A stretch of 64,000 bases of DNA from RH-AL1 sp965277735 (GCA_965277735.1 CBDIDO010000003.1:682001-746000), one strand, 5' to 3'; shown: positions 1-12,815, numbered from the stretch's first letter. Notes: generated from the letters alone by a model not told the origin. Numbers and translations: made by a program.

Positions 1-347
1 CCGCGCCGTCCGAAACGGTCGAAATCATCGAACGTGCGATGGATGTGCGACCCGGCGGGCGCGAGCGGCTCAAGGGGCGCTGGGGCGGACGCGTGGTCTC
101 GACCTATGACGCAACCTATTACGACGTGATCGCGAACGAACGGCTGGTGTATTGCTACGAGATGCATTTGGACGATCGGAAGATCTCTGTTTCCGTTGCG
201 ACCATGCTGTTGAAGGCAGATGGAAAACGGACCCAGCTCCAGCTTACGGAGCAAGGTGCATTTCTCGATGGCTACGACGACGCCGGTTCGCGCGAGCGCG
301 GCACAAATGAACTCTTGAGTCTGCTGGGTCAGGCGCTGACGGTATAA
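1..347 (+). CDS. SRPBCC/AHSA1-like domain protein, C-terminal part
   Basis: The reading frame is already open at base 3 and runs to a stop at 347, so the N-terminus lies outside the window. The visible part has the look of the END/SRPBCC (activator of Hsp90 ATPase-like) fold: a stretch around STYDATYYDV and MHLDDRKISVSVAT, then LTEQGAFLDGYDD near the end, which matches the terminal strand and helix of this family. Such proteins bind small hydrophobic ligands and are often encoded with ArsR regulators, but no partner can be seen here. The internal ATG at 39 is probably not the true start. The exact ligand is unknown. Confidence 0.7.
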   Translation, partial: APSETVEIIERAMDVRPGGRERLKGRWGGRVVSTYDATYYDVIANERLVYCYEMHLDDRKISVSVATMLLKADGKRTQLQLTEQGAFLDGYDDAGSRERGTNELLSLLGQALTV

Positions 348-519
348 GCGCCGAAAAATTCAGGGCCGGCTGATACCGCCCTGTCGAGTCGCGATCCTTG
401 GTGTCACGCGACCTCGCCGCAAGTTTCTGCACCGCCTGCCCTCGATCCGCCCCCTCGACGCCCCGACTTGGCGTGTGACATGCTAGCTGCCAGGGGACAC
501 ACCCGCGGGGCCGGCACAG

Positions 520-4014
<3,495 letters not shown>

Positions 4015-4071
4015 ATGCGGACCCGATGAACGGCTAGCGCGCTCGGTACCTCGCGATGAGGAAGGGTCTCT

Positions 4072-4440
4072 TCAGACGGCCGGTACCGGTAACGGACGCA
4101 AGCCGGACAGGATGTCGACAGCCTCCGCTGCGATCTGCCTGATGTCGCGCCGATCAGGAAGCTTGCCGTCGTCGTGCAATCGCGTCTGAGCGACCAGCGC
4201 CACGACTTTCGCCAGTGCGATCCGGATCTCGGCCGCCGCGAGGCACACTTCGTCGATGGTCGCGATCGCCAGATGATAGGCCTCGCTGATGGCGGACGCC
4301 AAGCTGGGAGCAAGTGTCGACACCTCGACGAACGGTAGCGCAAACACCTGCTGCAATCTGATCGCGCTGATGAGAGGCGTCGACGCGGGTGCATTCGCGT
4401 CGATAGCAGACGTCGCCGTAGGGCTCATGCGATTCTCCAC
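4072..4440 (-). CDS. Hypothetical small alanine-rich protein
   Basis: A 122-residue reading frame with no family I recognise. It is rich in Ala, Ile and Val and looks mostly helical, without a signal peptide or clear membrane segment. It lies between the convergent pyruvate carboxylase gene and the minus-strand Hsp70-like gene, in a gap otherwise without coding sequence. A second start at codon 5 (MSPTATS) is possible. Coding status rests on length and composition only. Confidence 0.4.
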   Translation of the reverse strand: MENRMSPTATSAIDANAPASTPLISAIRLQQVFALPFVEVSTLAPSLASAISEAYHLAIATIDEVCLAAAEIRIALAKVVALVAQTRLHDDGKLPDRRDIRQIAAEAVDILSGLRPLPVPAV

Positions 4441-4523
4441 GCCAGATACAACTGCTCAGCTTAGCGACGGTTGCATTGCGAAAGAGATGCCAAGTGCGTC
4501 CCGGCGGCCATGAGGCCGCCCCG

Positions 4524-5819
4524 CTATTGGTTGCTGGCCCGGTCCGCCGCGAGCAGCGCCAGTCCCGAGGCGACGGATTGGAAGGCGTCGCCCTGGTGCA
4601 GGCGCTCCGGCGGGAAGCGCCGCGCGAACAGCTCGCGCACGGCGGGCACGAACGATGTGCCGCCGGTCAGGAAGACCGCATCGACGTCGCTGTCGTGGAT
4701 GCCGGCGCGTTCGAGCGCGATGTCGACGGTCGCCTCGATGGCCGCGAGATCGTCGGCAATCCAACGCTCGAAGTCGCCCCGCGTCACCTCGGCCTCGATG
4801 GCGATGTCCCAGCCGGAGAAGCGCAGCGTCGCTGTCTCAGCGCGCGAAAGGGCCGCCTTGGTGTCGCCGACGGCGCGGTAGAGCGCGAGCCCCATGTCCA
4901 TCTCGACGATCGTGGCGAGCGCCTCGAGCTCGTCGCCGCGATCGCTCGCCGCGGCGAGCTTGCGGAGATCCGCGAGGATGGTGCCGGACTTCAGCCACGA
5001 TAGCTGATGCCATTGCGCGAAGGACGCGTGGACATACGCGGGGATTGGCAGGGCCTTGTCGAAGGAGCGGTAGGTGGCGCCCTTGCCGAGACGCGGCGCC
5101 ACGACATGATCGAGGATGCGATAATCGAACGTGTCGCCGGCGATGCCGACGCCGGCATGCGACAGCGGCTCGGCCTTGATCTTTTCGGCGCCGCGCGCGC
5201 CTTTGCCGCGCTCTCCCTGGCCGCGCGAGAAGCGCATGATGGAAAAATCGCTGGTGCCGCCGCCGAAATCGGCGACGAGCACCGTCTCGTCGCGCTTCAG
5301 CTCCCGCGCGTACCAATAGGCCGCCCCGAGCGGCTCGTAGGCCAGCATGACGTCCGCCATGCCGGCCTCGGCATAGGCGGCCGTCAGGCGGGTGACCGCG
5401 AGATCCTCGTCCACGACGTGGCCCGCGAACGTGACCGGCCGCCCCGCGACGATGCGGCCGTCGGGGATCTCGCCCGCCGTAAGATCCGCAAGAAAGGTGG
5501 CAATCAAAGTCTCGATCGTGAAGCGTTGGCCGTAGAGCCGCGTTTCCGAAAAGGCGCGGCTCGCCAGATGCGTTTTCAGCGATTGCACGAAGCGCTGCTC
5601 GCCCACGGGCGACTCGGCGCGGGCGATCGCCTCGGGCCCGGCGACGTGATTCACGCTGCGCCCCTCGCGCCAGAACGTCAGCGCCGTGCGAAACGTCGAG
5701 GTCGGGCCTTCCGGCGTCGGCCACGCCCGGCTTTCGACACGGCCGTCGCCGTAAACCAGGGCCACGACGCTGTTGGTCGTGCCGAAATCGATGCCGACAC
5801 CGGTGATCGGAGAGGTCAA
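4524..5819 (-). CDS. Hsp70 family protein, YegD-like, nucleotide-binding domain only
   Basis: A 431-residue actin/Hsp70-fold ATPase. The phosphate-1 loop GVGIDFGTTNSVVAL is at the N-terminus, phosphate-2 is VLVADFGGGTSDFS, and the adenosine region FLTGGTSFVPAVRELF is near the C-terminus. The protein ends there and so lacks the substrate-binding domain and lid of DnaK. This length and layout match the YegD-type stand-alone Hsp70 proteins, whose clients are poorly known. No DnaJ or GrpE gene is adjacent. The gene is monocistronic, on the opposite strand to its neighbours. Confidence 0.88.
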   Translation of the reverse strand: MTSPITGVGIDFGTTNSVVALVYGDGRVESRAWPTPEGPTSTFRTALTFWREGRSVNHVAGPEAIARAESPVGEQRFVQSLKTHLASRAFSETRLYGQRFTIETLIATFLADLTAGEIPDGRIVAGRPVTFAGHVVDEDLAVTRLTAAYAEAGMADVMLAYEPLGAAYWYARELKRDETVLVADFGGGTSDFSIMRFSRGQGERGKGARGAEKIKAEPLSHAGVGIAGDTFDYRILDHVVAPRLGKGATYRSFDKALPIPAYVHASFAQWHQLSWLKSGTILADLRKLAAASDRGDELEALATIVEMDMGLALYRAVGDTKAALSRAETATLRFSGWDIAIEAEVTRGDFERWIADDLAAIEATVDIALERAGIHDSDVDAVFLTGGTSFVPAVRELFARRFPPERLHQGDAFQSVASGLALLAADRASNQ

Positions 5820-5938
5820 GTTCCAACGCTACGAATGAGGGAGGGGCGCGCGGCTCTTACACGCGTAGCCTCGTCGATGCTATGGCGACGGCCCTTCGCG
5901 GTCCCGGCGCGGACGAGCCCAGATTTTGGGAAACACGC

Positions 5939-6613
5939 ATGCGGTTCGATCGCGACTACGATCTCTATGCCTTTCTCGGCCTTCCTGGCGCGACGCTCCC
6001 CTGGATCGCAGGATCCTGGAAGACGATCGCCGCGGCGCTCAATCCGCTCGTCCTTGCGGCGCGGGACCGAGCGGCGGTGCGAACGCTCCAGCTCGATCCA
6101 GGTCCCAAAGGGCGTCCGTTGTCGTTCGGGCGCATCGGCTGGAATAAGCGGGGTGCCGCGAAATGGGTTCATGCGACCGAGGGCGCGTTGCTCTCCGGAT
6201 TCCCGGCACGGTTCAACCATTGCGAAGCCTGGGCGCCGAGCTGGTCGGCCTGCGAACGCGATGGGCTGTCGCCGGATGTCTATTTCGCCATGCGCGATCA
6301 TCCGGCGTGGACATGGTCGAAAACCCCGCTTGCGTTTCGCGACTGCGGCTTCCTGGCCGTGGCGAAAGACCTGCATTTGCCGCGCGGCGATCAAGTGCGC
6401 GGCGATCAGATCCGCGGCATCGCCGCCGCCGTGGCCTCCGTCTTCGAGGCCGTCCTGTTTGCACTTTGCACGCGGGCCTGGGGCGAGCCCTTCGGCGACA
6501 TAGGGTTCTCGAACGCGACCAATTACCTTCAAGCCGTCGCTCTGCTGGGGCGTGGGGCCCCCGACGAGACCCTGTCGCTATCGGCCTTGGAGGGCAATTG
6601 GGAGGCGATCTGA
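5939..6613 (+). CDS. Hypothetical protein of unknown family
   Basis: A protein of about 224 residues that I do not recognise. It begins MRFDRDYDLYAFLGLPG, is rich in Trp (for example NHCEAWAPSWSAC and DHPAWTWSKTPL) and appears soluble. An upstream ATG at 5882 would add 19 residues; 5939 is preferred because a GGGA precedes it and the sequence then starts with ordered-looking segments. It is divergent from the Hsp70-like gene and is followed 20 bp later by the DUF3443-like lipoprotein gene. Confidence 0.6.
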   Translation: MRFDRDYDLYAFLGLPGATLPWIAGSWKTIAAALNPLVLAARDRAAVRTLQLDPGPKGRPLSFGRIGWNKRGAAKWVHATEGALLSGFPARFNHCEAWAPSWSACERDGLSPDVYFAMRDHPAWTWSKTPLAFRDCGFLAVAKDLHLPRGDQVRGDQIRGIAAAVASVFEAVLFALCTRAWGEPFGDIGFSNATNYLQAVALLGRGAPDETLSLSALEGNWEAI

Positions 6614-6633
6614 CTGCGAGCCCAGCCGGCAAG

Positions 6634-7809
6634 ATGCGCACGAGCCGCCGGGCGTTTTCGGTTGCGATCGTGGCCGCAACGCTCGTCGTCGTCGGCTGCG
6701 GCCCGTCGGCCGCGGCACCGCTGGCACCCGACACCATCCCCTTGACCGTGCACACGCCGCACGCCGGCTTCAACCGGCTGTCCGTGAGCGTGACGCTCTG
6801 CGTGCCGGGCACGCGCCAGTGCACGACGATCGACGACGTGATGGTCGACACGGGATCGACCGGCCTGCGCATCGAAGCGGCGGCCTTGCCGGCCTCGTTT
6901 CATCTCCCGCCTTTTCTCGGGATCGAGGGAGCGCCGATCGCGGAATGCCTGCGCTTCGTCCACGCCGCCGCCTGGGGGCCGCTCGTGCGCGCCGACCTGC
7001 ACCTCGGCGGCCTGGTGGCGCCGAACATCGCGATGCAGGTCATCGCCGACGGGCCGTCGGCGCAGCCACCGGCTTGTCCCTCCTCGCAGGTCCAAGCGAC
7101 ATCGAACGGCACGCTCGGCGTCGCTCCGCGCCTCACCGATTGCCCGGGGTCCTGCAAGCAGGTCGCATCGGCGCCGGGCGTCTTCGCGATGAAGCAGGGG
7201 GCCTGGGTGCCGTTGAGCGGAGCGGTCCCGGTGAACGACCGCGTTCCGAACCCGGTCACCCGTCTCCCCGGGCACGACAATGGCGTCGTCATCGATCTCC
7301 CCGCGCCGCGCGGCGGCGGCGAAGCCGCAGTGACGGGCGCCCTGACGCTCGGCGTCGGCACCGGGCCGGACGGGCTCGCCGACGCCCGGATCGTGCCTCT
7401 CGACACGCGCGGCTATTTCACCACGCTGTACGGCGACCAAGCGTATCCGGAGAGCTATCTCGACAGCGGGACCATGACGGACATCGTCCCCGATGACCGG
7501 CTGCCGCGGTGCGAGCGCGCATCCTGGGCCTTCTGCGTGCGGCCGCGCCGGACGCTCGCCGCCACGATCGTCGGGTCGGACGGCGCGCGCACGCCAGCGC
7601 CCTTCGCGATCGGCGATTACGATGCCGCGCGGGAGCACAACGACGGCGCCGCGGACGATCTGGCCGTCGCAGGCGATCCCGGCACCAAGACATTCGTTTG
7701 GGGCGCGCCCTTTTTCCTCGGCAGGCGCATCGTCATCGTCATCGAAGGGAAGGGCGTTCCCGGCCGTCCCGATGTCGGGCCGTTCTTCGCGATCCGGACC
7801 AAGCCCTGA
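6634..7809 (+). CDS. DUF3443-like exported lipoprotein with aspartyl-protease-like motifs
   Basis: A 391-residue exported protein. The N-terminus is basic, then hydrophobic, with a plausible lipobox (VVGC, Cys22). Two D-[ST]-G elements, VDTGSTGLRI near residue 70 and YLDSGTM near 275, resemble the paired active-site loops of pepsin-like folds. Together with the Cys-rich CVPGTRQCTTIDDV segment they match the DUF3443 family of bacterial exported proteins as I recall it. The frame is open further upstream, but the ATG at 6634 supplies the export signal. No proteolytic activity can be asserted. It follows the unknown gene ending at 6613 in the same direction. Confidence 0.7.
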   Translation: MRTSRRAFSVAIVAATLVVVGCGPSAAAPLAPDTIPLTVHTPHAGFNRLSVSVTLCVPGTRQCTTIDDVMVDTGSTGLRIEAAALPASFHLPPFLGIEGAPIAECLRFVHAAAWGPLVRADLHLGGLVAPNIAMQVIADGPSAQPPACPSSQVQATSNGTLGVAPRLTDCPGSCKQVASAPGVFAMKQGAWVPLSGAVPVNDRVPNPVTRLPGHDNGVVIDLPAPRGGGEAAVTGALTLGVGTGPDGLADARIVPLDTRGYFTTLYGDQAYPESYLDSGTMTDIVPDDRLPRCERASWAFCVRPRRTLAATIVGSDGARTPAPFAIGDYDAAREHNDGAADDLAVAGDPGTKTFVWGAPFFLGRRIVIVIEGKGVPGRPDVGPFFAIRTKP

Positions 7810-7848
7810 CGCGGTGCGCGTAAACGGCCTTCGTCGGCCCAACGATCC

Positions 7849-8100
7849 TCAATCGGCGGCCAGGAGATCGTCGAGGCTCGGCACCTCGCCGAATTGGCGC
7901 AGCACGACGGCATCGCCGAACTCGCCCGTGGCGGGGTCGCCGGTGCGCGAAAAGGCCACCGCGCCGGGCACCGTCTCCGCCATTCGTCGCGCGAGGCTTT
8001 CCGCCGCGCCGGCGGACTGGCGCTCCTGCGCTTCGCCGGCCACCAAGTCGCCGTCCTCGCTGCGGAGGAACGGCAGCGCGACGTGATAGGTGACGGGCAT
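7849..8100 (-). CDS. Small hypothetical protein
   Basis: An 83-residue protein starting MPVTYHVALPFLRSEDGDLV, acidic at the C-terminus (VPSLDDLLAAD). Its start codon overlaps the stop of the upstream 50-residue gene by one base (TGATG), which suggests translational coupling. I recall similar short proteins in Methylobacterium-like genomes but know no function. The content (repeated Glu/Ala, the phrase VAFSRTGDPATGEFGDAVVL) suggests a small adaptor rather than an enzyme. Confidence 0.6.
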   Translation of the reverse strand: MPVTYHVALPFLRSEDGDLVAGEAQERQSAGAAESLARRMAETVPGAVAFSRTGDPATGEFGDAVVLRQFGEVPSLDDLLAAD

Positions 8101-8252
8101 CAGCGCGTCCTCGGTTCCTTGCGCGGCCGCCCCCGCTTGGCCGGCGCCGAAGGCGCTGCGCCGTCGCTCGCCTGGATTTCGGCCGGTTTCGCGGCGCTCG
8201 TTGGCGCGGCCGGGCGGGCCTTCAGGGGTTCGGCTTCTATGAAACGGATCAT
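8100..8252 (-). CDS. Very short basic-tailed protein, coupled to the next gene
   Basis: A 50-residue reading frame from MIRFIEAEPLKARP to a C-terminus KRGRPRKEPRTR. The GRPRK patch resembles an AT-hook/DNA-binding tail. The frame is open further upstream, but the ATG at 8252 is the natural start, and the stop overlaps the ATG of the 83-residue gene by one base. The two probably form one small transcription unit. Function unknown; an AT-hook role is only a resemblance. Confidence 0.5.
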   Translation of the reverse strand: MIRFIEAEPLKARPAAPTSAAKPAEIQASDGAAPSAPAKRGRPRKEPRTR

Positions 8253-8530
8253 GCGTGATGGTCTCCGTTGGCCCGACTCGCCGGCGGCCCAATCGATAAA
8301 GAACGTATGAAGAACACCAAGCCGAATGACAAGCGGAGAGCGGGTTCGGCGCGGAGGTATCCACACCGCATGTCGATCAACGCCAGCGGATGTCACGTGC
8401 CCTTGCTCGTACCCTGCCAATAAAGACGAGGCTGGACCAACCGCCCCCTTTGCAGCGGCGACGGCGGATGCTCTTCTGTCGTGGCCTCGTGAACGGCGGG
8501 GCGTCCGGTACGGGCGATCGGAGGGCGGGG

Positions 8531-9898
8531 ATGGCGCAGGCGCGACGTTGGCTTTGGGGTCTCGTGCCGCTCCTCGCGTTCTGGCTGCTCGGCATCTGGC
8601 TCGAAACGCGCCGTGTCGAGGCGGACCTGTCCACCACCGCCCGCGCCACCGCAGCCTCCGGAAGCTGGGTCCCCGCGAAGTTCCTGGTGCGCGGCCGCGA
8701 TGTCATCGTCGGCGGCGACGCCTACGATCCCGCCGACCGGGCCGCGCTGATCCAGTCGCTCGACCGGATTCCGGGCGTGCGTCGCGTCATCTCGCGGGCG
8801 CGTCTTGTGCCGGTGGCCAAGCCCTATGCGTGGTCGGCCACGAAGGATGCCGGCACCTTGGCGCTCGCCGGCGACGTGCCTTCGCCCAAGGCCAAGATCG
8901 CGGTCATCGACCGCGCGGAGGGCGCCCGGATCGACGACACCACCGCCTTCGCCCGCGGCGCCCCCGAAGGTTTCGCCACCGCCGCCGGCTTCGGCCTCAC
9001 CCAACTCGCCGGCCTCTCGAAGGGCCGCGTCGCGCTCGACGACAATGTCCTCACGATCTCCGGCAGGGCGAGCGATGGGGCCGCGCGCGACAAGGTCGTG
9101 GCCGCGCTCGGCAGCCTGCCCTCCGGCTTCACGCTCGGCGCGCACGACATCACGGCGCCGAGCTATGATTTCACCGCCAGCAGCGATCCCGGCGCCGGGA
9201 CGCTGACGCTCAAGGGCAGCGTGCCGGACGACGCCGCGCATGCGAAAATCGTCGACGCGGCCAAGACCGCCTTCGCGGGCGCCAAGATCGACGACCAGGT
9301 GAAGGTGCAAGCGGGCGCGCCGGACGGCTTCGGCTCGGCGGCCGTGGCGGGCCTCAAGCAATTGTCGCGGCTCGACAAGGGACAGCTCGCGCTGTCCGAC
9401 TCGTCGCTCAGCCTGACCGGCGGGGCGCTCTTCCCGAAGGCGGAGGGGCAGATCAAGACGGCGCTCGCGGACCTGCCGAAGGGCTTTTCGGCCAAGAGCG
9501 ACGTGCGCGCCGAGCCGCCGGCCGCCGGCACCGATGCGGCCGGCTGCCAGTCGTTGTTCGGCGACCTGCTCGGCAAGGGCAAGATCCAGTTTGAGACGGC
9601 GAAGGCCAAGATCGACGGCGTCTCGTCCGGCCTGCTGGACCATCTCGTCGGGATCGCGCTGCGTTGCCCCGCGCAGACGATCGAGATCTCGGGTCACACC
9701 GATTCCTCAGGCAACGAGCAGTTCAACCTGGATCTCTCGAAGCGCCGCGCGCAGGCGGTCGTCGATTATCTCGCCGACGCCGGGCTCGACCGCGGCCACC
9801 TGACCGCGATCGGCTACGGCGCGACAAAGCCGATCGCCCCCAACGATACGCCGGACGGCATGGCGAAAAACCGCCGCATCGAATTCGTCGTGAAATAG
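8531..9898 (+). CDS. OmpA-family protein with BON-like repeats
   Basis: A 455-residue cell-envelope protein. An N-terminal membrane anchor (residues about 8-25, WGLVPLLAFWLLGIW) is followed by BON-like repeat segments (two near-copies of the pattern APxGFxxAAxxGLxQLxxLxKGxxAL) and a C-terminal OmpA domain with peptidoglycan-binding residues in ISGHTDSSGNEQFNLDLSKRRA and NRRIEFVVK. The ATG at 8531 is preceded by the purine-rich gagggcgggg and puts the anchor at the N-terminus. It probably tethers the inner membrane to peptidoglycan. The next gene starts 9 bp downstream, so they form an operon. Confidence 0.88.
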   Translation: MAQARRWLWGLVPLLAFWLLGIWLETRRVEADLSTTARATAASGSWVPAKFLVRGRDVIVGGDAYDPADRAALIQSLDRIPGVRRVISRARLVPVAKPYAWSATKDAGTLALAGDVPSPKAKIAVIDRAEGARIDDTTAFARGAPEGFATAAGFGLTQLAGLSKGRVALDDNVLTISGRASDGAARDKVVAALGSLPSGFTLGAHDITAPSYDFTASSDPGAGTLTLKGSVPDDAAHAKIVDAAKTAFAGAKIDDQVKVQAGAPDGFGSAAVAGLKQLSRLDKGQLALSDSSLSLTGGALFPKAEGQIKTALADLPKGFSAKSDVRAEPPAAGTDAAGCQSLFGDLLGKGKIQFETAKAKIDGVSSGLLDHLVGIALRCPAQTIEISGHTDSSGNEQFNLDLSKRRAQAVVDYLADAGLDRGHLTAIGYGATKPIAPNDTPDGMAKNRRIEFVVK

Positions 9899-9907
9899 GC
9901 CCCACCG

Positions 9908-12790
9908 GTGCTCTACCTCATCCACACGCATTGGCTCTGGTTCTTCGGCGCGCTGGTCATCGGGATCATCGTCGGTTGGCTCACCTACTTTCGCGAGGCG
10001 ACGCGATGGGCCGATCGCCCGGTCCATATCGCCGTTGCTATCGTAGTGATCGGCGCCATTGTGGCGATCGCCAAGATCGTGCCGGGCCGCTACGGCTATT
10101 GGCTCGAGCTCGGCGTGATCCTCGCCGTGTTCTACACGATCGGCTGCTTCATCGGCTGGGCCCTGCGCGATCTCGCCGAGTTCAGGCCGGCGGTGGCAAG
10201 GCAAGGAGCGGCGGCAACGGCCGCGACGACCGGCTCCTACCTCTTCCGCGACGCGTTCGCCGGCACGGGCGGCGGCACTCCCTACATGCGCACGAGCGCC
10301 GATGATGGCGACGCGCCACGGGTGCCGCTGCCGACGGGCACCGGTGCGCTCCCGCAGGCGCCGGCGGTCGGCGGCTACACGTTTCCAAAGACGCTCCCCT
10401 TCGCCGACGTGCCGGCGAGCCCGCGCGCCGAGTCCACGACGGGCCTGCTGCGGCACTGGAGCTCGCCGCGACCGGCCGGGGCCGCCGACGCCCCCGCCGC
10501 ACCTGCGTTCACCGGCACCAAGGGCGGCTACATCTTCCCCCTCGCCGCGGCGGGTGCGGCTCTCGTGGGCGCGGCCCGCGAGGGCAAGACGCGCGCGGGG
10601 ATGTACAAGCATTGGTCGTGGCGCCGCGCCGCCGCGGCGGATGCGCCTGCGGCTGGAATGGTGGCTGCGGGGGCGGCGCCTGCCGCGACAGCACCGGCAC
10701 AAGGACCAAGCGGCACCGCCGCGCCTGCTGGTGGTACGAGCAGCATGGGTGGGCCGGCTTCGGCAAGCCGGGAGGCGGTATCGCCCGTCGCGCCAGCAGG
10801 CGCGCCTTCGGTCGGCGGGGCAGCCGGCTCGGAGACCTCGGCGCCGCCACCGGCCTCGACCGCCGCAGCGCCCGCACCATCGTCCAGCGCCGATCGCCCG
10901 GCCCCGGCATCCGGGACGTCCGCGACATCGCTTGGCGCCGCGCTGCCGAGTAGCGTCGGTTCGGGGTCAGCCGACGTCAAGACGGGCGCAATCGGTGGAG
11001 CACAAACGACCACAGCACGTCCCGCGGGCGACGCATCGTCGGCCGCACCGCCGACGTCCGGCGCGCCCGCCGCGGCACCCGTCGGCGCTCCTCCAGGCAG
11101 CGGCGCTGGGAATGGTCAATCGGCTGCGGTCTCATCGGCAGCGGCAGCAGCTTTGGCGGCAAGCGGCGGCGCGACGTCCGCGGCGCCCGTCGCTGGCAGC
11201 GCCGGTAGCTCGGGGGCCGGTGCCAGCGCCGTCGCGGGATCGCCGCCGGGCGCCGTCACGCCCTCGGGCGAGACCGGCGGATCGTCGAGCTCCGGTGCGT
11301 CCACGCCCCTGGCGGCGGCCGGACCCGGCGCCTCGAGTCCCGCGGGTGCCACGCCAATGCCCGCGTCGAGCCCGCCCTCCTCACCCGCGCGTCCGGCAAC
11401 AGGTGACGGCATCGCGGCTGACGGCGGTTCGCCTGCGGCAGCCACCGGTGTGCCGGGCGCGCCCGGCAAGGCATCCGTCCCCACCGCCGGTGTCGGCGAA
11501 GAGATGGCGAGCGCGTCCGTGACCCCGCGCTCCGCGCACCCGTCGTCGACGCCGGCTTCGGCCATTGCAGGCGGAGCCCCCGCGACAAGCAGCGGCTCGA
11601 TCGGTGGAGGACAAACGACAGGCTCACCGCCGGCGAACGCCACTGGATCGTCTGCAGCGTTGGGCGCCACGGGCGGCGCGGCCGGACAGAGCAGTGCAAC
11701 GGGTGATGCGGCAGGTCTAAGAGCCGCTGCGATCAGCGGCACGCCAGCCGGTCAATCGGCAGTGGTCGCATCGGCAGCGCCGGCGCGCGGCAGTGATGCG
11801 CCCGCCACGACCGCAGGCTCCACAGCTGACGCCAGCACCAAAGCGGGGACGCCGGCGGCCGGCGTCAGTCCGCCTCGTGCGACGAGCGGACAGCCCGGCA
11901 GCGCCGCGCCGTCCGTTGCGCCGACAGGGTCGGGCGCCGGCGGCCCGAGCGGATCGGCCGCCACAGGCGGCTCCACCGCGCCGACGAGCGCCCCGTCCGG
12001 TGTGGCTCCGTCTGCGCCGACCGCGTCTTCGGCTCCTGCGATAGGCGGCCCGTCGAGGAGCGATGGCCAAGCCGCAGCCGCCGGTACGGCGGCTGGCGCA
12101 AAAGATGGAGAGCAAACGACAGGGGCGCGTCCGGCGAGTGTCGGTGGAGCGCCCGGGACGTCGGGGCAGCCCGCCGGCGCTGCAGCGCCGCGCACTCCGA
12201 CAACCGGCCCATCAACAGCTTCGGCCGTGCCCACAGGCGCCCCGACCCAGGCGCCGCCCACCGACGCCGGAAGCGCCGGCAGCACGGCGGCATCCCCTTC
12301 CCCGGCGGCTGCCTTGGCAAGCCCGGCCCCCGCCGGCGCGACCACCACCGCGGGCCTGCCGTCGGCGCCGCCGTCCGCCTCGGGCCAGCCGGCGACGATC
12401 GCGGCTGTGCCGGGCGAGGAGAAGCATCCCGGCGCGCGGCCGGAGGGGCTCATGACCGCCCGCGACAATCGCGCCGACGATCTGAAGCGCATCCGCGGCA
12501 TCGGCCCGCAGAACGAGGGCCGGCTGCATGGGCTCGGCATCTGGCACTTCGACCAGATCGCCGCCTGGACGCCGCAGAATGTGCGGTGGGTCGGCTCCTA
12601 TCTCGCCTTTCCCGGCCGCATCGACCGCGAGAACTGGCTCGATCAGGCCAAGGCGCTGGCCAGTGGCGGCGACACTAACTTCTCGAAGCGCGTGCGCGCC
12701 GACAAGGTGGCGACATCGCGCGACGACGGCAGCCAAGGCCAGTTGAACATCGACCCCAACGTCACGCCGCGGCCCCGCAAGCCGCGCTGA
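9908..12790 (+). CDS. Giant Ala/Ser/Pro/Gly-rich membrane-anchored protein with C-terminal helix-hairpin-helix domain
   Basis: A 960-residue protein from a GTG start. Residues about 1-90 hold three membrane helices (HWLWFFGALVIGIIVGW, then two more). Residues about 120-840 are low complexity, almost only Ala, Ser, Gly, Pro, Thr and Val. The C-terminal ~110 residues form a folded module, DDLKRIRGIGPQNEGRLHGL, of the helix-hairpin-helix type often labelled NADH-dehydrogenase-like in alphaproteobacteria. Related proteins I know have the same ends with a much shorter linker. It shares an operon with the OmpA-like gene. The middle may be a periplasmic or wall-spanning spacer. Its size makes it prone to replication slippage. 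Confidence 0.75.
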   Translation: MLYLIHTHWLWFFGALVIGIIVGWLTYFREATRWADRPVHIAVAIVVIGAIVAIAKIVPGRYGYWLELGVILAVFYTIGCFIGWALRDLAEFRPAVARQGAAATAATTGSYLFRDAFAGTGGGTPYMRTSADDGDAPRVPLPTGTGALPQAPAVGGYTFPKTLPFADVPASPRAESTTGLLRHWSSPRPAGAADAPAAPAFTGTKGGYIFPLAAAGAALVGAAREGKTRAGMYKHWSWRRAAAADAPAAGMVAAGAAPAATAPAQGPSGTAAPAGGTSSMGGPASASREAVSPVAPAGAPSVGGAAGSETSAPPPASTAAAPAPSSSADRPAPASGTSATSLGAALPSSVGSGSADVKTGAIGGAQTTTARPAGDASSAAPPTSGAPAAAPVGAPPGSGAGNGQSAAVSSAAAAALAASGGATSAAPVAGSAGSSGAGASAVAGSPPGAVTPSGETGGSSSSGASTPLAAAGPGASSPAGATPMPASSPPSSPARPATGDGIAADGGSPAAATGVPGAPGKASVPTAGVGEEMASASVTPRSAHPSSTPASAIAGGAPATSSGSIGGGQTTGSPPANATGSSAALGATGGAAGQSSATGDAAGLRAAAISGTPAGQSAVVASAAPARGSDAPATTAGSTADASTKAGTPAAGVSPPRATSGQPGSAAPSVAPTGSGAGGPSGSAATGGSTAPTSAPSGVAPSAPTASSAPAIGGPSRSDGQAAAAGTAAGAKDGEQTTGARPASVGGAPGTSGQPAGAAAPRTPTTGPSTASAVPTGAPTQAPPTDAGSAGSTAASPSPAAALASPAPAGATTTAGLPSAPPSASGQPATIAAVPGEEKHPGARPEGLMTARDNRADDLKRIRGIGPQNEGRLHGLGIWHFDQIAAWTPQNVRWVGSYLAFPGRIDRENWLDQAKALASGGDTNFSKRVRADKVATSRDDGSQGQLNIDPNVTPRPRKPR

Positions 12791-12815
12791 GCGGGCCGCA
12801 GGGGGCTTGGTGGGT

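Noticed and set aside
10302..12540. Several long open frames in other frames of the low-complexity gene
   Set aside because: All are Arg/Pro or Ala/Pro shadows. Only the 9908 frame has membrane helices at one end and a folded domain at the other.
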